The notes: a model not told the origin generated them from the sequence alone. A DNA stretch of 64,000 bases from Curvibacter sp. AEP1-3 (GCF_002163715.1 NZ_CP015698.1:1984001-2048000), one strand, 5' to 3'. Shown: positions 25,906-35,636, counted from the stretch's first letter. A program made the numbers and translations.

Positions 25906-26706
25906 ATGCAAACACCCGTGAACCCCTTCAAGCAAGCGCTGGCCCGTGGCGAGGTGCAAATCGGACTGTGGCAGGCGCTGGCAGACCCCTATGCCGCCGA
26001 GATTTGCGCCGGCAGCGGCTTTGACTGGTTGCTACTGGATGGCGAACACGCCCCCAACGACTTGCGCAGCCTGCTGGGCGCGCTGCAAAGTGTGGCGCCC
26101 TACCCCACGCACCCCGTCGTGCGGGTGCCGCACGGGGATGCAGCCTTGATCAAGCAGGTGCTGGACATCGGCGCCACCACGCTGCTTGTGCCCATGGTGG
26201 AGTCGGCAGACCAGGCCAGCGCGCTGGTTCGCGCCATGCGCTATCCGCCCCAGGGCATGCGCGGGGTGGGCAGCGCGATTGCGCGCTCGGCCCGGTGGTC
26301 GCGCTACCCGAACTATTTGCACGAAGCCAATGAGCAGGTGTGTCTTCTGGTGCAAGTGGAATCGCAGGTTGCCCTGCAACATATAGATGCCATTGCTGCG
26401 GTGGAAGGGGTGGATGGCGTGTTCATCGGCCCGGCGGACCTGTCCGCCTCCATGGGCTACCTCGGGCAACCTACCCACACGGAGGTTCTGGCCGCGATAG
26501 AGGACGCCATCACCCGCATACGCCGCGCCGGAAAGGCAGCGGGCATCTTGTGCGCGGACGAGCGTCTGGCCCGGCGCTACCTGTCACTGGGCGCCTGTTT
26601 TGTGGCGGTGGGTGTGGACACCACCCTGCTGGTACGCGCCACCACCTCGCTGGCAGCGCAGTACAAAGCCGCCGTCACCGCCGCGCAGAGCACAGGAGCT
26701 TACTGA
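25906..26706 (+). CDS. hpaI: 4-hydroxy-2-oxoheptanedioate aldolase
   Basis: A 266-residue class II aldolase of the HpcH/HpaI family. It cleaves 4-hydroxy-2-oxoheptanedioate to pyruvate and succinate semialdehyde. The family text is clear: [62 protein letters not shown] at 25891 overlapping the hpaH stop is an alternative start; I prefer ATG 25906. The next gene starts 2 bases after its stop. Confidence 0.93.
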   Translation: MQTPVNPFKQALARGEVQIGLWQALADPYAAEICAGSGFDWLLLDGEHAPNDLRSLLGALQSVAPYPTHPVVRVPHGDAALIKQVLDIGATTLLVPMVESADQASALVRAMRYPPQGMRGVGSAIARSARWSRYPNYLHEANEQVCLLVQVESQVALQHIDAIAAVEGVDGVFIGPADLSASMGYLGQPTHTEVLAAIEDAITRIRRAGKAAGILCADERLARRYLSLGACFVAVGVDTTLLVRATTSLAAQYKAAVTAAQSTGAY

Positions 26707-26707
26707 C

Positions 26708-28138
26708 GTGTCGCTGGAATCTCTACGCCAAGCCTTCAGCGGCAAACTGCTGAGCGGCGCCGATGCAGCCCCGTTTCTGACCGACTACCGTGGCAAATGG
26801 ACCGGCCAGGCGCTGGCCGTGGCGCAACCGGACAGTGCCGAGGACGTGGCCAAAGTCATTGCCTGGTGCCACGCACACGGCACGCCTGTGGTGCCCCAAG
26901 GCGGCAACACCGGCCTCTCAGGCGGCTCGGTGCCCGAGGCCACCCCTGCCAAGTTGCCGGTGGTGCTGTCCCTGCTGCGCCTGAACCGGGTGCGCGCCGT
27001 GGACCCGCTCAACAACACCCTGACGGTGGAAGCCGGTGTCACGCTCTTGCAGGTGCAAGAGGCCGCCAAAGCCGCCAAGCGCCTGTTCCCGCTGAGCCTG
27101 GCGGCTGAAGGCACTTGCACCATAGGCGGCAACCTCGCCAGCAATGCAGGGGGCGTGCAGGTGCTGCGCTACGGCAATGCCCGTGAACTTTGCCTGGGCC
27201 TGGAAGTGGTGACTGCAGAGGGCCAGCTGTGGGATGGCTTACGCACCCTGCGCAAAGACAACACCGGCTACGACCTGCGGGACCTGTACATCGGCTCCGA
27301 GGGCACGCTGGGCGTCATCACCGCCGCGGTGCTGAAGCTGTTTCCCTTGCCTACGGCACAGGTGGTCACCTTGGTGGCCGTGCCAACGCCGCAACAGGCG
27401 CTAGAGCTGCTGTCCCTGGCGCAGGAGCGGCTGGGTGCGCAATTGACCGCGTTTGAGCTACTGAGCGACACCTGTGTGGATCTGGTGTTGCGCCACATAC
27501 CCGGCACGCGCCGGCCCTTGGGAGAGGCGTCAGACTGGTATGTGCTGATGGAGCTGTCAGCCACGGGCGACGAGGCGCAAGCCGCGCAGTCCATGGAGAG
27601 CCTGCTGGAAACCGCCATGGAAAACGGCTGGGTGACCGACGCCGCGCTGGCCAGCACGCTGGCGCAATCGGAAGCACTGTGGGCCTTGCGTGAAAACATC
27701 TCGGAAGCCCAGGGCGCCGAGGGCAAGACCATCAAGCACGATATTTCTCTGCCGATCTCCCGCATCCCCGACTTCATCGCCAATACCGACGCGCTGATTG
27801 CCACCCGATTCCCTCAGGTCCGGCAGGTGACCTTCGGCCACTTGGGCGATGGCAACCTGCACTACAACGCCTCGCCACTTCCGGGCAGCGGGCCCGACGA
27901 CATGGCGGCGTTCCAGGCGCTCGAAGGCCCGCTCAACCAGTTGGTGCACGACGCGGTGCACGCCCACCAGGGCTCGATATCCGCCGAACACGGCCTGGGC
28001 GTGCTGCGCCGCGACGAGTCGGCCCGCCACAAGTCGCCGCTGGAGCTGCAGCTGATGCAACGCATCAAGCAAGCCCTGGACCCACAGGGCTTGATGAACC
28101 CGCACAAGCTGCTGGATATGAGCCAAATCACTCTCTAG
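26708..28138 (+). CDS. FAD-linked 2-hydroxyacid oxidase/dehydrogenase (GlcD-like)
   Basis: A 476-residue FAD enzyme of the GlcD/D-2-hydroxyglutarate dehydrogenase type. The FAD-binding PCMH domain has VVPQGGNTGLSGGSVP and GGNLASNAGGVQVLRYGN. The C-terminal FAD-oxidase domain has VTFGHLGDGNLHYN and SAEHGLGVLRRDE, with the usual metal-binding His residues. It should oxidise a D-2-hydroxy acid; in this cluster the substrate could be an aromatic hydroxy acid feeding the ring-cleavage substrate, or a pathway product. The start GTG 26708 has AGGAG nine bases upstream. The stop codon lies inside a family A repeat. Confidence 0.88.
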   Translation: MSLESLRQAFSGKLLSGADAAPFLTDYRGKWTGQALAVAQPDSAEDVAKVIAWCHAHGTPVVPQGGNTGLSGGSVPEATPAKLPVVLSLLRLNRVRAVDPLNNTLTVEAGVTLLQVQEAAKAAKRLFPLSLAAEGTCTIGGNLASNAGGVQVLRYGNARELCLGLEVVTAEGQLWDGLRTLRKDNTGYDLRDLYIGSEGTLGVITAAVLKLFPLPTAQVVTLVAVPTPQQALELLSLAQERLGAQLTAFELLSDTCVDLVLRHIPGTRRPLGEASDWYVLMELSATGDEAQAAQSMESLLETAMENGWVTDAALASTLAQSEALWALRENISEAQGAEGKTIKHDISLPISRIPDFIANTDALIATRFPQVRQVTFGHLGDGNLHYNASPLPGSGPDDMAAFQALEGPLNQLVHDAVHAHQGSISAEHGLGVLRRDESARHKSPLELQLMQRIKQALDPQGLMNPHKLLDMSQITL

Positions 28139-28172
28139 CGCACATAGAGCATGCGCTAACAGCTATCAATTC
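28133..28172 (+). repeat. Family A palindromic repeat, copy 7 (spans a stop codon)
   Basis: CTCTAGCGCACATAGAGCAT then GCGCTAACAGCTATCAATTC. The TAG stop of the upstream FAD oxidase is part of the element, and the ribosome site of the next gene (AGGAG) begins at its right edge. Confidence 0.82.
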
Positions 28173-28182
28173 AGGAGCAATC

Positions 28183-29658
28183 ATGTCCCAAGAGACTCTT
28201 TCCATCGCCGGCTTTAACGTATCGCCGCACCACTACATCGGCGGGCAACGGGTGGCATCCGGCGAGTTGTTTGACTTGCATTGCCCGATTGACCAAAGCC
28301 TGCTGGGCCGCATTAGCGAGGGCACACCGGCCCATGTGGATGCCGCCATCTTGGCTGCGCAAGCGGCCTACCCGGCCTGGAGCGCCCTGACCGCGGCAGA
28401 GCGCAAACCCTATCTGGATCGCTTTGCCGCAGAGATCGGCAAACGCGCGGACGCCTTCTGCCAGCTGGAGTCGAATGACGCGGGCATCTTGCTGTCGCGC
28501 ATGAAGCATGGCGTGATTCCGCGTGCCATGCTCAACATCACCTGGTTTGCCGAACATGCGCTCAGCCTGCAGGACCGCCCGCTGGAAACCGAGCAGGCCA
28601 CGCACATCGTGCGTCACGACCCGGCAGGGGTGGTCGTCATCATCACGCCGTGGAACTCGCCATTGATGCTAGCCACCTGGAAGCTCGGCCCCGCCCTCGC
28701 AGCCGGCAACACGGTGATCATCAAGCCGCCGGAGTGGGCGCCGCTCACCAGCAGCTTGCTGGCCGACTGCGCGCACGCGGCCGGCTTGCCCGCCGGGGTG
28801 CTGAACATTGTCCAGGGCAGCGGCGCCGGCACGGGTGCGCGCCTGGTCTCCGACCCGCGCCTGGCCCGCATTTCGTTCACCGGCTCGGTACCTACCGCCA
28901 AGTGGATTGCCCAAGCCGCCGGCGCCAACCTGGTGCCCTGCAGCCTGGAGCTGGGGGGTAAGTCGCCCTTCATCGTGCTGGAAGACGCCGACATCGACAA
29001 CGCAGCCGCCACAGGCGCGCTGATGTACCGCAACGCGGGCCAGGTGTGTCTGGCCGGCACCCGCTTTCTGGTGCACAGCGACATCCGCGACCACTTTGTC
29101 GCCGCCATGCGCGCCTATGTGGAGAAGCTCAACATCGGCGATCCACGGGACATAGCAGTCGAGATCGGGCCCATCATCCACCCGCGCCAGGTGGAGCGGG
29201 TCAAGGGCTTTGTGGAACGCGCGCTGGCCGATGGCGCAGAACTGTTGTGGGGCGGCAAGCCGCACCCCTTCGGCGCCCAGTACTTCGAGCCGACCATGCT
29301 GACCAACCTCCGTCAAGACAGCGAGATCGTGCAGAACGAGGTCTTCGGCCCGGTGCTGACTCTGCAGACCTTTGACAGCGATGCCCAAGCCATCGCCATG
29401 GCCAATGGCACCGACTACGGCCTGGGCGGTGTGTGCTACGGCGAGACCGCCCATGCCACCGCGATTGCCGAGCAGGTGCGCACCGGATTCATCTGGGTCA
29501 ACAGCTTCGGCATTCGCGATCTGGCGGCTCCGTTCGGCGGCATCAAGCGCTCGGGCATTGGACGCGAAGGGGGCGACTGGAGCTTCGAATTCTTCTGCGA
29601 TGTGAAGGACGTGGTGCTTCCCAAAAAGCCGTTCCGCGCGAGCTTCAGCCATCGCTAA
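28183..29658 (+). CDS. Aldehyde dehydrogenase (HpaE-like)
   Basis: A 491-residue NAD(P)-dependent aldehyde dehydrogenase. The cofactor motif is ITPWNSPLMLATWKLGPALA, the general-base Glu is in LELGGKSPFIVLED and the catalytic Cys in NAGQVCLAGTRF. In the homoprotocatechuate pathway this position is filled by HpaE, which oxidises 5-carboxymethyl-2-hydroxymuconate semialdehyde. It is directly followed by the ring-cleavage dioxygenase. Start ATG 28183 has a strong AGGAG site. Confidence 0.9.
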   Translation: MSQETLSIAGFNVSPHHYIGGQRVASGELFDLHCPIDQSLLGRISEGTPAHVDAAILAAQAAYPAWSALTAAERKPYLDRFAAEIGKRADAFCQLESNDAGILLSRMKHGVIPRAMLNITWFAEHALSLQDRPLETEQATHIVRHDPAGVVVIITPWNSPLMLATWKLGPALAAGNTVIIKPPEWAPLTSSLLADCAHAAGLPAGVLNIVQGSGAGTGARLVSDPRLARISFTGSVPTAKWIAQAAGANLVPCSLELGGKSPFIVLEDADIDNAAATGALMYRNAGQVCLAGTRFLVHSDIRDHFVAAMRAYVEKLNIGDPRDIAVEIGPIIHPRQVERVKGFVERALADGAELLWGGKPHPFGAQYFEPTMLTNLRQDSEIVQNEVFGPVLTLQTFDSDAQAIAMANGTDYGLGGVCYGETAHATAIAEQVRTGFIWVNSFGIRDLAAPFGGIKRSGIGREGGDWSFEFFCDVKDVVLPKKPFRASFSHR

Positions 29659-29682
29659 TCAACCATTCAAAAGGAATCCACC

Positions 29683-30570
29683 ATGGGAAAAGTCGTAGGC
29701 GCAGCGTTGGTGTCGCATCATCCGGGGCTCATGCAGTGCGAAGAGTTCCGCCGCCTCATGGGCAATGGCGAAGACTCTGACCTGATCGCCGGCTATGCGC
29801 GCTTGCGCAACAAAATCAACGCTGCCCGGCCGGATGTGGTCATCATCTTTGACAGCCACTGGTTCACCACGGGCTACCACCTGGTGGACGGTGCCGCGCG
29901 CTACGAGGGCCACTACATCTCTGACGAAATGCCGTGGTACCTGCATGGCGTCCCTTACGCCTACCGCGGGCACCCGGAGCTGGCCATTGCCATTGAAGAA
30001 GCATCGCGCGCACAGGGTGGCTACAACCGGGTCATCAACAACCCGCACCTGGGTAAGCAGTACGCCACGATCAACCTGGTCAAGCACTTGCGGCTGGAAC
30101 AGACGGATACGCCGGTGTTGACCGTGAGCTCCTGCCAGAACTGCGATTGGCCGCACTTTGTGCGCTCCGGCGAGGCGATTGCCCAGGCCATTCAGGCCAG
30201 CGGTCTGCGCGTGGTGGTGCTGGCTTCCGGCGCCCTGAGCCACAAGTTCAACGACATCACCTGGACGCCCAAGCACCCGCGGATTTTTCATGAGAGCAAT
30301 GTGTCCCGTCCGGAGAACATCGCCAGCGACAAGGCCGCCATCGCACTCATGGAGCAAGGCCGCCACGACACGGTGCTGGAGCGCTGGGACGACGACTACC
30401 GCAAAAAACCGTGGGAGGCCTTTGGTGCCCATTACCTGCAGATGCTGGGTGCCATGGGCGGCAAAGACTGTCGCGCCCGCGGAGAGGCTTTGTCAGCCTA
30501 CGAAAACGCCCGGGGCACCGGAAACATCCACATGTGGTTCGCCACCGAATCCGAGCTGGAGGCTGCATGA
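29683..30570 (+). CDS. Extradiol (LigB-type) dioxygenase, HpaD/HpcB-like
   Basis: A 295-residue class III extradiol dioxygenase. It has the family pattern MGKVVGAALVSHHPGLM (metal-ligand His), VVIIFDSHWFTTGYH and VVVLASGALSHKF, with a conserved Glu expected as the third ligand. The closest known role is 3,4-dihydroxyphenylacetate 2,3-dioxygenase, which opens the ring at the meta position with Fe(II). The context with HpaH, HpaI and HpaE homologues supports a homoprotocatechuate-like substrate, but the exact catechol is inferred. The next gene overlaps its stop by 4 bases. Confidence 0.88.
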   Translation: MGKVVGAALVSHHPGLMQCEEFRRLMGNGEDSDLIAGYARLRNKINAARPDVVIIFDSHWFTTGYHLVDGAARYEGHYISDEMPWYLHGVPYAYRGHPELAIAIEEASRAQGGYNRVINNPHLGKQYATINLVKHLRLEQTDTPVLTVSSCQNCDWPHFVRSGEAIAQAIQASGLRVVVLASGALSHKFNDITWTPKHPRIFHESNVSRPENIASDKAAIALMEQGRHDTVLERWDDDYRKKPWEAFGAHYLQMLGAMGGKDCRARGEALSAYENARGTGNIHMWFATESELEAA

Positions 30571-31517
30571 ACTTTGAATTCCCAATCCAAGAGCTACCCG
30601 CCGTGATGCGCGGGCCGCGCGTCGAGCGGCGGCGCGTCCTGGTGGGTGGCAGCGCCTGCTGGGGCACCATCGAAGAGACCGGCAGCACCCAAGGCCAGCT
30701 CCGCCTGGACGACGGGCGCCTGGTAGACCCAGCCACCGTGCAGCACCTGCCCCCGGTGTCGCCCAGCAAGATCATTGCGGTGCATATCTCGTACAGCTCC
30801 CGCAGCTTTGAGACCCGCAACCAGCCCAAGCCCACCGAAACCCCGACCTACTTCACCAAACCGCCAACCTCCCTCAACGGTCACCAGTGTGAAATCCACA
30901 AACCTGCGGACAGCCTCTACCTCAACTACGAGGGGGAGTACGCCGTGGTCATCGGCAAGACCTGCCGCAATGTGCTGCCCGATGAGGCCTGGGACTACAT
31001 CGAAGGCTTCTGCCCCGCGCTGGATATGGGCTTGCAGAACTACCGCGACACCGACCAAGGCAGCATGCTGCGCGTCAAGGGCGCAGACACCTTGCTGCCC
31101 ATCGGGCCCGGCATCGTGCGGGGCGTCAATTTGTTTGAGCAGACCCTGCGCACTTACCGCAATGGGCTGGTGGTGCAAGAGGCCCATATCGGCGACGAAA
31201 CGATTTGGGGCCCGCATTATGTGATTGCCGACATCGCGCGGCACATCACTCTGGTTCCCGGTGATGTGATCCTGATGGGCACCCCCTGCCATTCGCGCTC
31301 AGTCGATCCGGGTGACTTGGTGGAGTGCGAGATTACCGGCCTGGGCCGGCTGGCCGGCACGGTCGTGGCCATTCCTCCGCCCCGCGCATCTGCACTGGGC
31401 GTCGGGCATCAACCGACCGACAGCCCGGAGGTCCGTCGCGTTGCCTTCGGCTTTGACGAACGGGTCCCGGAGCGCTTCAAGGCCAATTACCGGACGGCCG
31501 CCAAAGCAGCCACGTAA
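30567..31517 (+). CDS. Fumarylacetoacetase-family decarboxylase/isomerase (HpaG-like)
   Basis: A 316-residue FAH-family protein. The core has PTYFTKPPTSLNG, LNYEGEYAVVIGK (metal-binding Glu residues), ALDMGLQNYRD and VILMGTPCHSRSVDPGDLVE. In the pathway, HpaG is both decarboxylase of 5-oxopent-3-ene-1,2,5-tricarboxylate and isomerase, using two FAH domains in enteric bacteria; only one FAH domain is present here, with about 55 extra N-terminal residues. ATG 30567 overlaps the dioxygenase stop as ATGA. Whether this single domain covers both steps is open. Confidence 0.88.
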   Translation: MNFEFPIQELPAVMRGPRVERRRVLVGGSACWGTIEETGSTQGQLRLDDGRLVDPATVQHLPPVSPSKIIAVHISYSSRSFETRNQPKPTETPTYFTKPPTSLNGHQCEIHKPADSLYLNYEGEYAVVIGKTCRNVLPDEAWDYIEGFCPALDMGLQNYRDTDQGSMLRVKGADTLLPIGPGIVRGVNLFEQTLRTYRNGLVVQEAHIGDETIWGPHYVIADIARHITLVPGDVILMGTPCHSRSVDPGDLVECEITGLGRLAGTVVAIPPPRASALGVGHQPTDSPEVRRVAFGFDERVPERFKANYRTAAKAAT

Positions 31518-31550
31518 GCGAGTTTTTTCACCACAACAAGGAGACATTTC

Positions 31551-32534
31551 ATGACAAACAATCGCCGCCAAATTTTGCAGTTGGCTCTCACCGGTCTGGC
31601 CGCAGGCATGCCCCTGATCGGACGGGCTCAAAGCATTGAAAACCTCAAAATCATCTCGGGCTTTGCCGCCGGCGGTACCGTGGACACCCTGGCCCGCCGC
31701 CTTGCGACTCACCTTGCCGGCCCCTACGCCAAGTCCGCCATCGTGGATACCCGTGCCGGCGCAGGAGGCCAGATCGCCATTTCCGCACTCAAGACCTCGG
31801 TGCCCGACGGCGGCAGCTTGTTGGTCACGCCCATGTCCATGCTCGGCATTTACCCGCACACCTACAAAAAGCTGCCTTACGACCCGCTGACCGACCTCAC
31901 CCCTGTGTCTTTGGGCGTGGTGTTCGACATGGGGTTTGCCGTGGGCCCCATGGTGCCCGCAACTGTCAAAACCGTGCCTGAATTTTTGGAGTGGTGCAAG
32001 GCCAACCCCAACAACGCCAACTTCGGCTCGCCCGCACCCGGCTCCGTGCCGCACTTCGTCGGCGAGCTGATCGGCAGGGCGGGCAAGGTCGATATGCGCC
32101 ACGTGGGTTTCCGCGGGTCGCAACCTGCCATTCTAGATTTGATCGGTGGCCAGATTGCTGCCGTTTCGGCACCCGTGGGCGAATTTCTTCAGCACCTGAG
32201 CGGCGGCAAAGTCCGCTTGCTTGCGACGACAGGTACTACACGGAACAAGTTCGTACCCGGCACCGGTACCCTGATCGAGCAGGGTATGAAAGACATGGTG
32301 TTCGGCGAATGGTTCGGCTTTTACCTCCCCGGAAAAGCCAGTGCTGATGTGGTGGCCAAAGCCAATGCTGCGATCCGCGCAGCGCTGGCCGACAAGGATG
32401 TGGTCAGCGGCCTCGCAGCCATGGGACTGGAAGCCAAGTCATCGAGCCCGGCGGAGCTCGCGGCGATTCTCAAAACGGATACCGAAAAGTGGGGCCCCAT
32501 CGTGAAGGCCATCGGATTCACTGCTGAATCCTGA
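31551..32534 (+). CDS. Bug/TctC-type periplasmic binding protein
   Basis: A 327-residue extracytoplasmic solute receptor of the Bug (TctC) family, which is greatly expanded in Burkholderiales. It has a signal peptide (ILQLALTGLAAGMPLIGRAQ), then the family texts GFAAGGTVDTLARRLA, VDTRAGAGGQIAI and LLVTPMSMLGIYPHT. Bug proteins bind carboxylates or aromatic acids for tripartite transporters; the TctAB partners are not in this window, which is common for Bug genes. Its place in the cluster suggests it binds the pathway substrate. Confidence 0.88.
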   Translation: MTNNRRQILQLALTGLAAGMPLIGRAQSIENLKIISGFAAGGTVDTLARRLATHLAGPYAKSAIVDTRAGAGGQIAISALKTSVPDGGSLLVTPMSMLGIYPHTYKKLPYDPLTDLTPVSLGVVFDMGFAVGPMVPATVKTVPEFLEWCKANPNNANFGSPAPGSVPHFVGELIGRAGKVDMRHVGFRGSQPAILDLIGGQIAAVSAPVGEFLQHLSGGKVRLLATTGTTRNKFVPGTGTLIEQGMKDMVFGEWFGFYLPGKASADVVAKANAAIRAALADKDVVSGLAAMGLEAKSSSPAELAAILKTDTEKWGPIVKAIGFTAES

Positions 32535-32538
32535 TCCC

Positions 32539-33513
32539 ATGCGCATTTGTATTTTCGGTGCTGGCGCCATCGGCGGCTGGCTGGGTGCACACCTTGCCAG
32601 CCAGGGCCAGCACGTCAGTGTGATCGCGCGCGGTCAGACCTTGGATGCACTACAAGCCCATGGCTTGCGCTTGCAGCAGGCATCGGGCCTGTTGCAAGTG
32701 CCGGTGCAAGCGGCCGAACATGCGACCGAGTTGGGGGTGCAAGACCTGGTCATCGTCGCGGTCAAAGCACCTGCGATGGAAGCTGTTGCCCGCGGAATCG
32801 GCCCCCTTCTGGGGACCGACACGATGGTGCTCACGGCGATGAACGGCGTTCCGTGGTGGTTTCTGCAAGGCTTGGGGGTCCCCTTTGCGGCAACCACACT
32901 GAAGTCGGTAGACGCGTCGGGAAGCATCGCGACTGCCATTCCTGCGCGGCACATCATCGGTGGAGTGGTGCACGCCAGTTGCTCGTTGCTGTCGCCGGGC
33001 TTTGTGCAGCACCACTTCGGCAACCGGCTGATTCTGGGGGAGCCCTCCGGGGGGAGCAGTCAGCGGGTGCAGGAACTCGCAGCTTTGCTCCATAGCGCAG
33101 GGGTGGGGGCGGAGGTGTCTGCCCATATACAGCGGGACACCTGGTTCAAGCTATGGGGCAATATGACGGTCAATCCGATCAGTGCCCTCACGGGCGCGAC
33201 GACGGACCTGATTCTTGGGGATCCGCTGGTGCGTGACTTCGTTTCACGTGTGATGCTGGAAGCCAAAGAAATCGGGGCGAGGCTGGGTCTGCCCATCGAC
33301 CAGCAACCGGAAGACCGACACGCCATGACCCTCAAGCTTGGCGCGTTCAAGACCTCCATGCTGCAAGACGTTGAAGCGGGCAAGCCGATAGAGCTGGATG
33401 CCTTGGTGAGCGCCGTTCAGGAGCTGGGCGTCTTGACCCATGTGCCTACGCCGTTCACGGACGGGCTTCTGGGGCTCACCCGACTGCATGCCCGGATGCG
33501 CGGCCTCTACTGA
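32539..33513 (+). CDS. 2-dehydropantoate 2-reductase family protein
   Basis: A 324-residue member of the PanE/ApbA family of NADPH-dependent ketoacid reductases. The cofactor motif is at the N-terminus (CIFGAGAIGGWLGAHLASQG) and the catalytic Lys region is FKLWGNMTVNPISALTGAT. Genuine pantothenate synthesis is one option, but many paralogues sit in catabolic clusters and reduce other 2-keto acids. It is the last gene of the cluster, 4 bases after the Bug gene, and so probably acts on a pathway-related keto acid or beta-hydroxy acid. Confidence 0.85.
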   Translation: MRICIFGAGAIGGWLGAHLASQGQHVSVIARGQTLDALQAHGLRLQQASGLLQVPVQAAEHATELGVQDLVIVAVKAPAMEAVARGIGPLLGTDTMVLTAMNGVPWWFLQGLGVPFAATTLKSVDASGSIATAIPARHIIGGVVHASCSLLSPGFVQHHFGNRLILGEPSGGSSQRVQELAALLHSAGVGAEVSAHIQRDTWFKLWGNMTVNPISALTGATTDLILGDPLVRDFVSRVMLEAKEIGARLGLPIDQQPEDRHAMTLKLGAFKTSMLQDVEAGKPIELDALVSAVQELGVLTHVPTPFTDGLLGLTRLHARMRGLY

Positions 33514-33519
33514 CGACGT

Positions 33520-34926
33520 TTATTGCGCAGGCGTCACCGGCAAGGCGATTTCAATCGCCAAGCCCGGCTGGGCATTGCGCACCGCAAAGCTGCCGCCATG
33601 CGCCTGCGCCACCAAGCGGCACAGGTACAAGCCAAGCCCCACGCCACCGCCTTCGCGGGTACGGGCGGCATCAGGCCGGAAGAAGGGCTGACCCAGGTTG
33701 GGCAGCTGGTTTTCCTCCACACCAGTGCCGAAATCGCGCACGGCGATCGACAACTGCCCGTCCGTCCAATGCACGGTGATTTGCGGTGCCGCGGATGCGC
33801 CGGCGCTGTGGCGCAAGGCGTTGTCCAGCAGGTTGCGCACCAGCAGGCGGATGCGGGTCGGGTCCAGCTGCAGACGGGGCAAGGCGGGGGGCACATGCAT
33901 GTCGATGGCAGGGCCGGCATCAGCTTCCGCGGAGTGGGCGGTTTGCAGCTCGCAGACCACGTCTTCCACCAATGCGCGCAGGTCTACCGCCTCGCGGTGG
34001 AGCGAGGCATGCGGGCTGGCCAGGCGCTCGCTTTCCAGCAAATCGGTGACCAGGTCGCGCATGAGGGCCAGATCGCGCAGAAGTGCATCGCGGCTGGGCT
34101 GCACCTCGGCCGTTTCGGGCAGCAGCTCGGTGTTCAGCCGGGCGCGGGTGAGCGGGCTGCGCAGCTCGTGACTGATGGCCAGCAACAAGGTGCGCTTGGC
34201 CTCCAGCATCTGGTGGATGTCGGCGCCCATGGTGTTGATGGTGGCGGCCAGCTCACCCAGCTCGTCCGGGTGGTGGGAGCGGCGCACGGGAATGGCCTGT
34301 GCAAAGTCACCCGCGCCAAAACGCAAGGCGCCGGCGCGGATGTCGTCCAGCGGGCGCAGCATGCGGCGTACCCGCACATAGGCCAGCGTGGTGAGCACCA
34401 ACAGGCTGAACAGCGTGACCCAGCCGATAAAGCGGGGGCGGTCGTGCCAGGCCTGTACGCTCACCCCGAACTGGATGCGGTGGCCATCGGCGGTGGTGCG
34501 CACATAGAAGCGGGGGCTATCGGGGTCCGCGGGTTTGTCGTCCATCCAGTCGTGCTGGTTGCCGGATTGCTCAGCGTTGCTGCGCCAGTTGATCTGCGGG
34601 CCGCTGATGCGCACACTCAAGGGCAATCGCTGGGTGATGGCGCGCGCGCGCTCAATGTCGGGCGGGTCACCGATCTCGGTGGCCAGTTTGTCGATGTAGT
34701 CGGCCACCAAGGGCTTGGCCGCATCGCGCCAGCCGATGCTGAGCGCCGCCTGCATGCCGAACATGAAAGTAGTTGCCATGGCCAGCGCCAACAGCAGAAA
34801 CATGGCAATCAGCCGCACGCGCAGCGAGTGCACCAAGGCGTGTTTGGCCTGGCGCTGGGCCCTGATACAGGCCTTGAACGCCGGCCAGCCTTGGCAGGTG
34901 CGCCACCAATCCGCCCACATGCTCAT
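33520..34926 (-). CDS. Sensor histidine kinase
   Basis: A 468-residue membrane histidine kinase. Two membrane helices (LIAMFLLLALAMATTFMFGM and FIGWVTLFSLLVLTTLAYV) flank a periplasmic sensor of about 100 residues. A HAMP domain follows, then the H-box AISHELRSPLTRARLN, the N-box LLVRNLLDNALRHS and the G-box GGVGLGLYLCRLVAQAHGG. Gene order with a Spy-like protein suggests an envelope-stress system analogous to Cpx. It overlaps the regulator gene by 4 bases (ATGA), so the two are translationally coupled. Confidence 0.93.
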   Translation of the reverse strand: MSMWADWWRTCQGWPAFKACIRAQRQAKHALVHSLRVRLIAMFLLLALAMATTFMFGMQAALSIGWRDAAKPLVADYIDKLATEIGDPPDIERARAITQRLPLSVRISGPQINWRSNAEQSGNQHDWMDDKPADPDSPRFYVRTTADGHRIQFGVSVQAWHDRPRFIGWVTLFSLLVLTTLAYVRVRRMLRPLDDIRAGALRFGAGDFAQAIPVRRSHHPDELGELAATINTMGADIHQMLEAKRTLLLAISHELRSPLTRARLNTELLPETAEVQPSRDALLRDLALMRDLVTDLLESERLASPHASLHREAVDLRALVEDVVCELQTAHSAEADAGPAIDMHVPPALPRLQLDPTRIRLLVRNLLDNALRHSAGASAAPQITVHWTDGQLSIAVRDFGTGVEENQLPNLGQPFFRPDAARTREGGGVGLGLYLCRLVAQAHGGSFAVRNAQPGLAIEIALPVTPAQ

Positions 34927-35636
34927 GCGGCAGTTCCTGCGGGGGTGGCCAATGGGGCCAGCGCCAGGGTGTAGCCGGCATTGCGCAAGGTTTTGATGCA
35001 GTCCAGCGGCTCCAGCTTTTTGCGCAGGCGGCTGACCACAATGTCCACCGCGCGGGTGTAGAGCTCGGCCTCATGACCGCGCAGCTGGTTGAGGATGTCG
35101 TCACGGCTGAACACCTTGCCCGGCGCCCGGGCCAGCAGGAGCAGCAAATCGAACTCGGTCCCCGTAAGGTCCACCGCTTCGCCGTTACGCAGCACCGTGC
35201 GGGTAGCCACGTCGATACGCAGGCCCTGAAAGCACAGGTGGTTGGGGTCGGCCGCAGCGGCCTTGGGCGCAGCGGGTGCGCGGCGGCGCAACACAGTTTG
35301 CACGCGGGCTACCAGCTCGCGTGGCTCGAAAGGTTTGGGCACATAGTCGTCCGCACCCAGTTCCAGGCCCACCACCCGGTCCATCACCTCGCCACGTGCA
35401 GTGAGCATGACGATGGGCAGGTCGCTGTCTTTGCGGATGGCGCGGCACAGGGCAAAGCCATCCATCTCGGGCAGCATCACATCCAGAATGGCCGCATCGA
35501 TGCCGCCCTGCGCCAAGCGCGCCAGACCGTCGCTGGGGCGCAGGCAATGTTCCAGCGCCATGTCGAAGCGCGCAAAGTAAGCGGCCAAGGGGCCGCCGAG
35601 CTGGGTGTCGTCATCGATGAGCAAAATGCGGTGCAT
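34923..35636 (-). CDS. OmpR-family response regulator
   Basis: A 237-residue response regulator. The receiver has the acidic pocket LLIDDD, the phosphoacceptor in DAAILDVMLPEMDGF and the conserved Lys in DYVPKPFEPRELVARV. The C-terminus is a winged-helix OmpR domain (LDLTGTEFDLLLLLARAPG-like text; DLTGTEFDLLLLLA is visible). It is paired with the downstream kinase and probably regulates the Spy-like gene upstream. Confidence 0.94.
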   Translation of the reverse strand: MHRILLIDDDTQLGGPLAAYFARFDMALEHCLRPSDGLARLAQGGIDAAILDVMLPEMDGFALCRAIRKDSDLPIVMLTARGEVMDRVVGLELGADDYVPKPFEPRELVARVQTVLRRRAPAAPKAAAADPNHLCFQGLRIDVATRTVLRNGEAVDLTGTEFDLLLLLARAPGKVFSRDDILNQLRGHEAELYTRAVDIVVSRLRKKLEPLDCIKTLRNAGYTLALAPLATPAGTAA

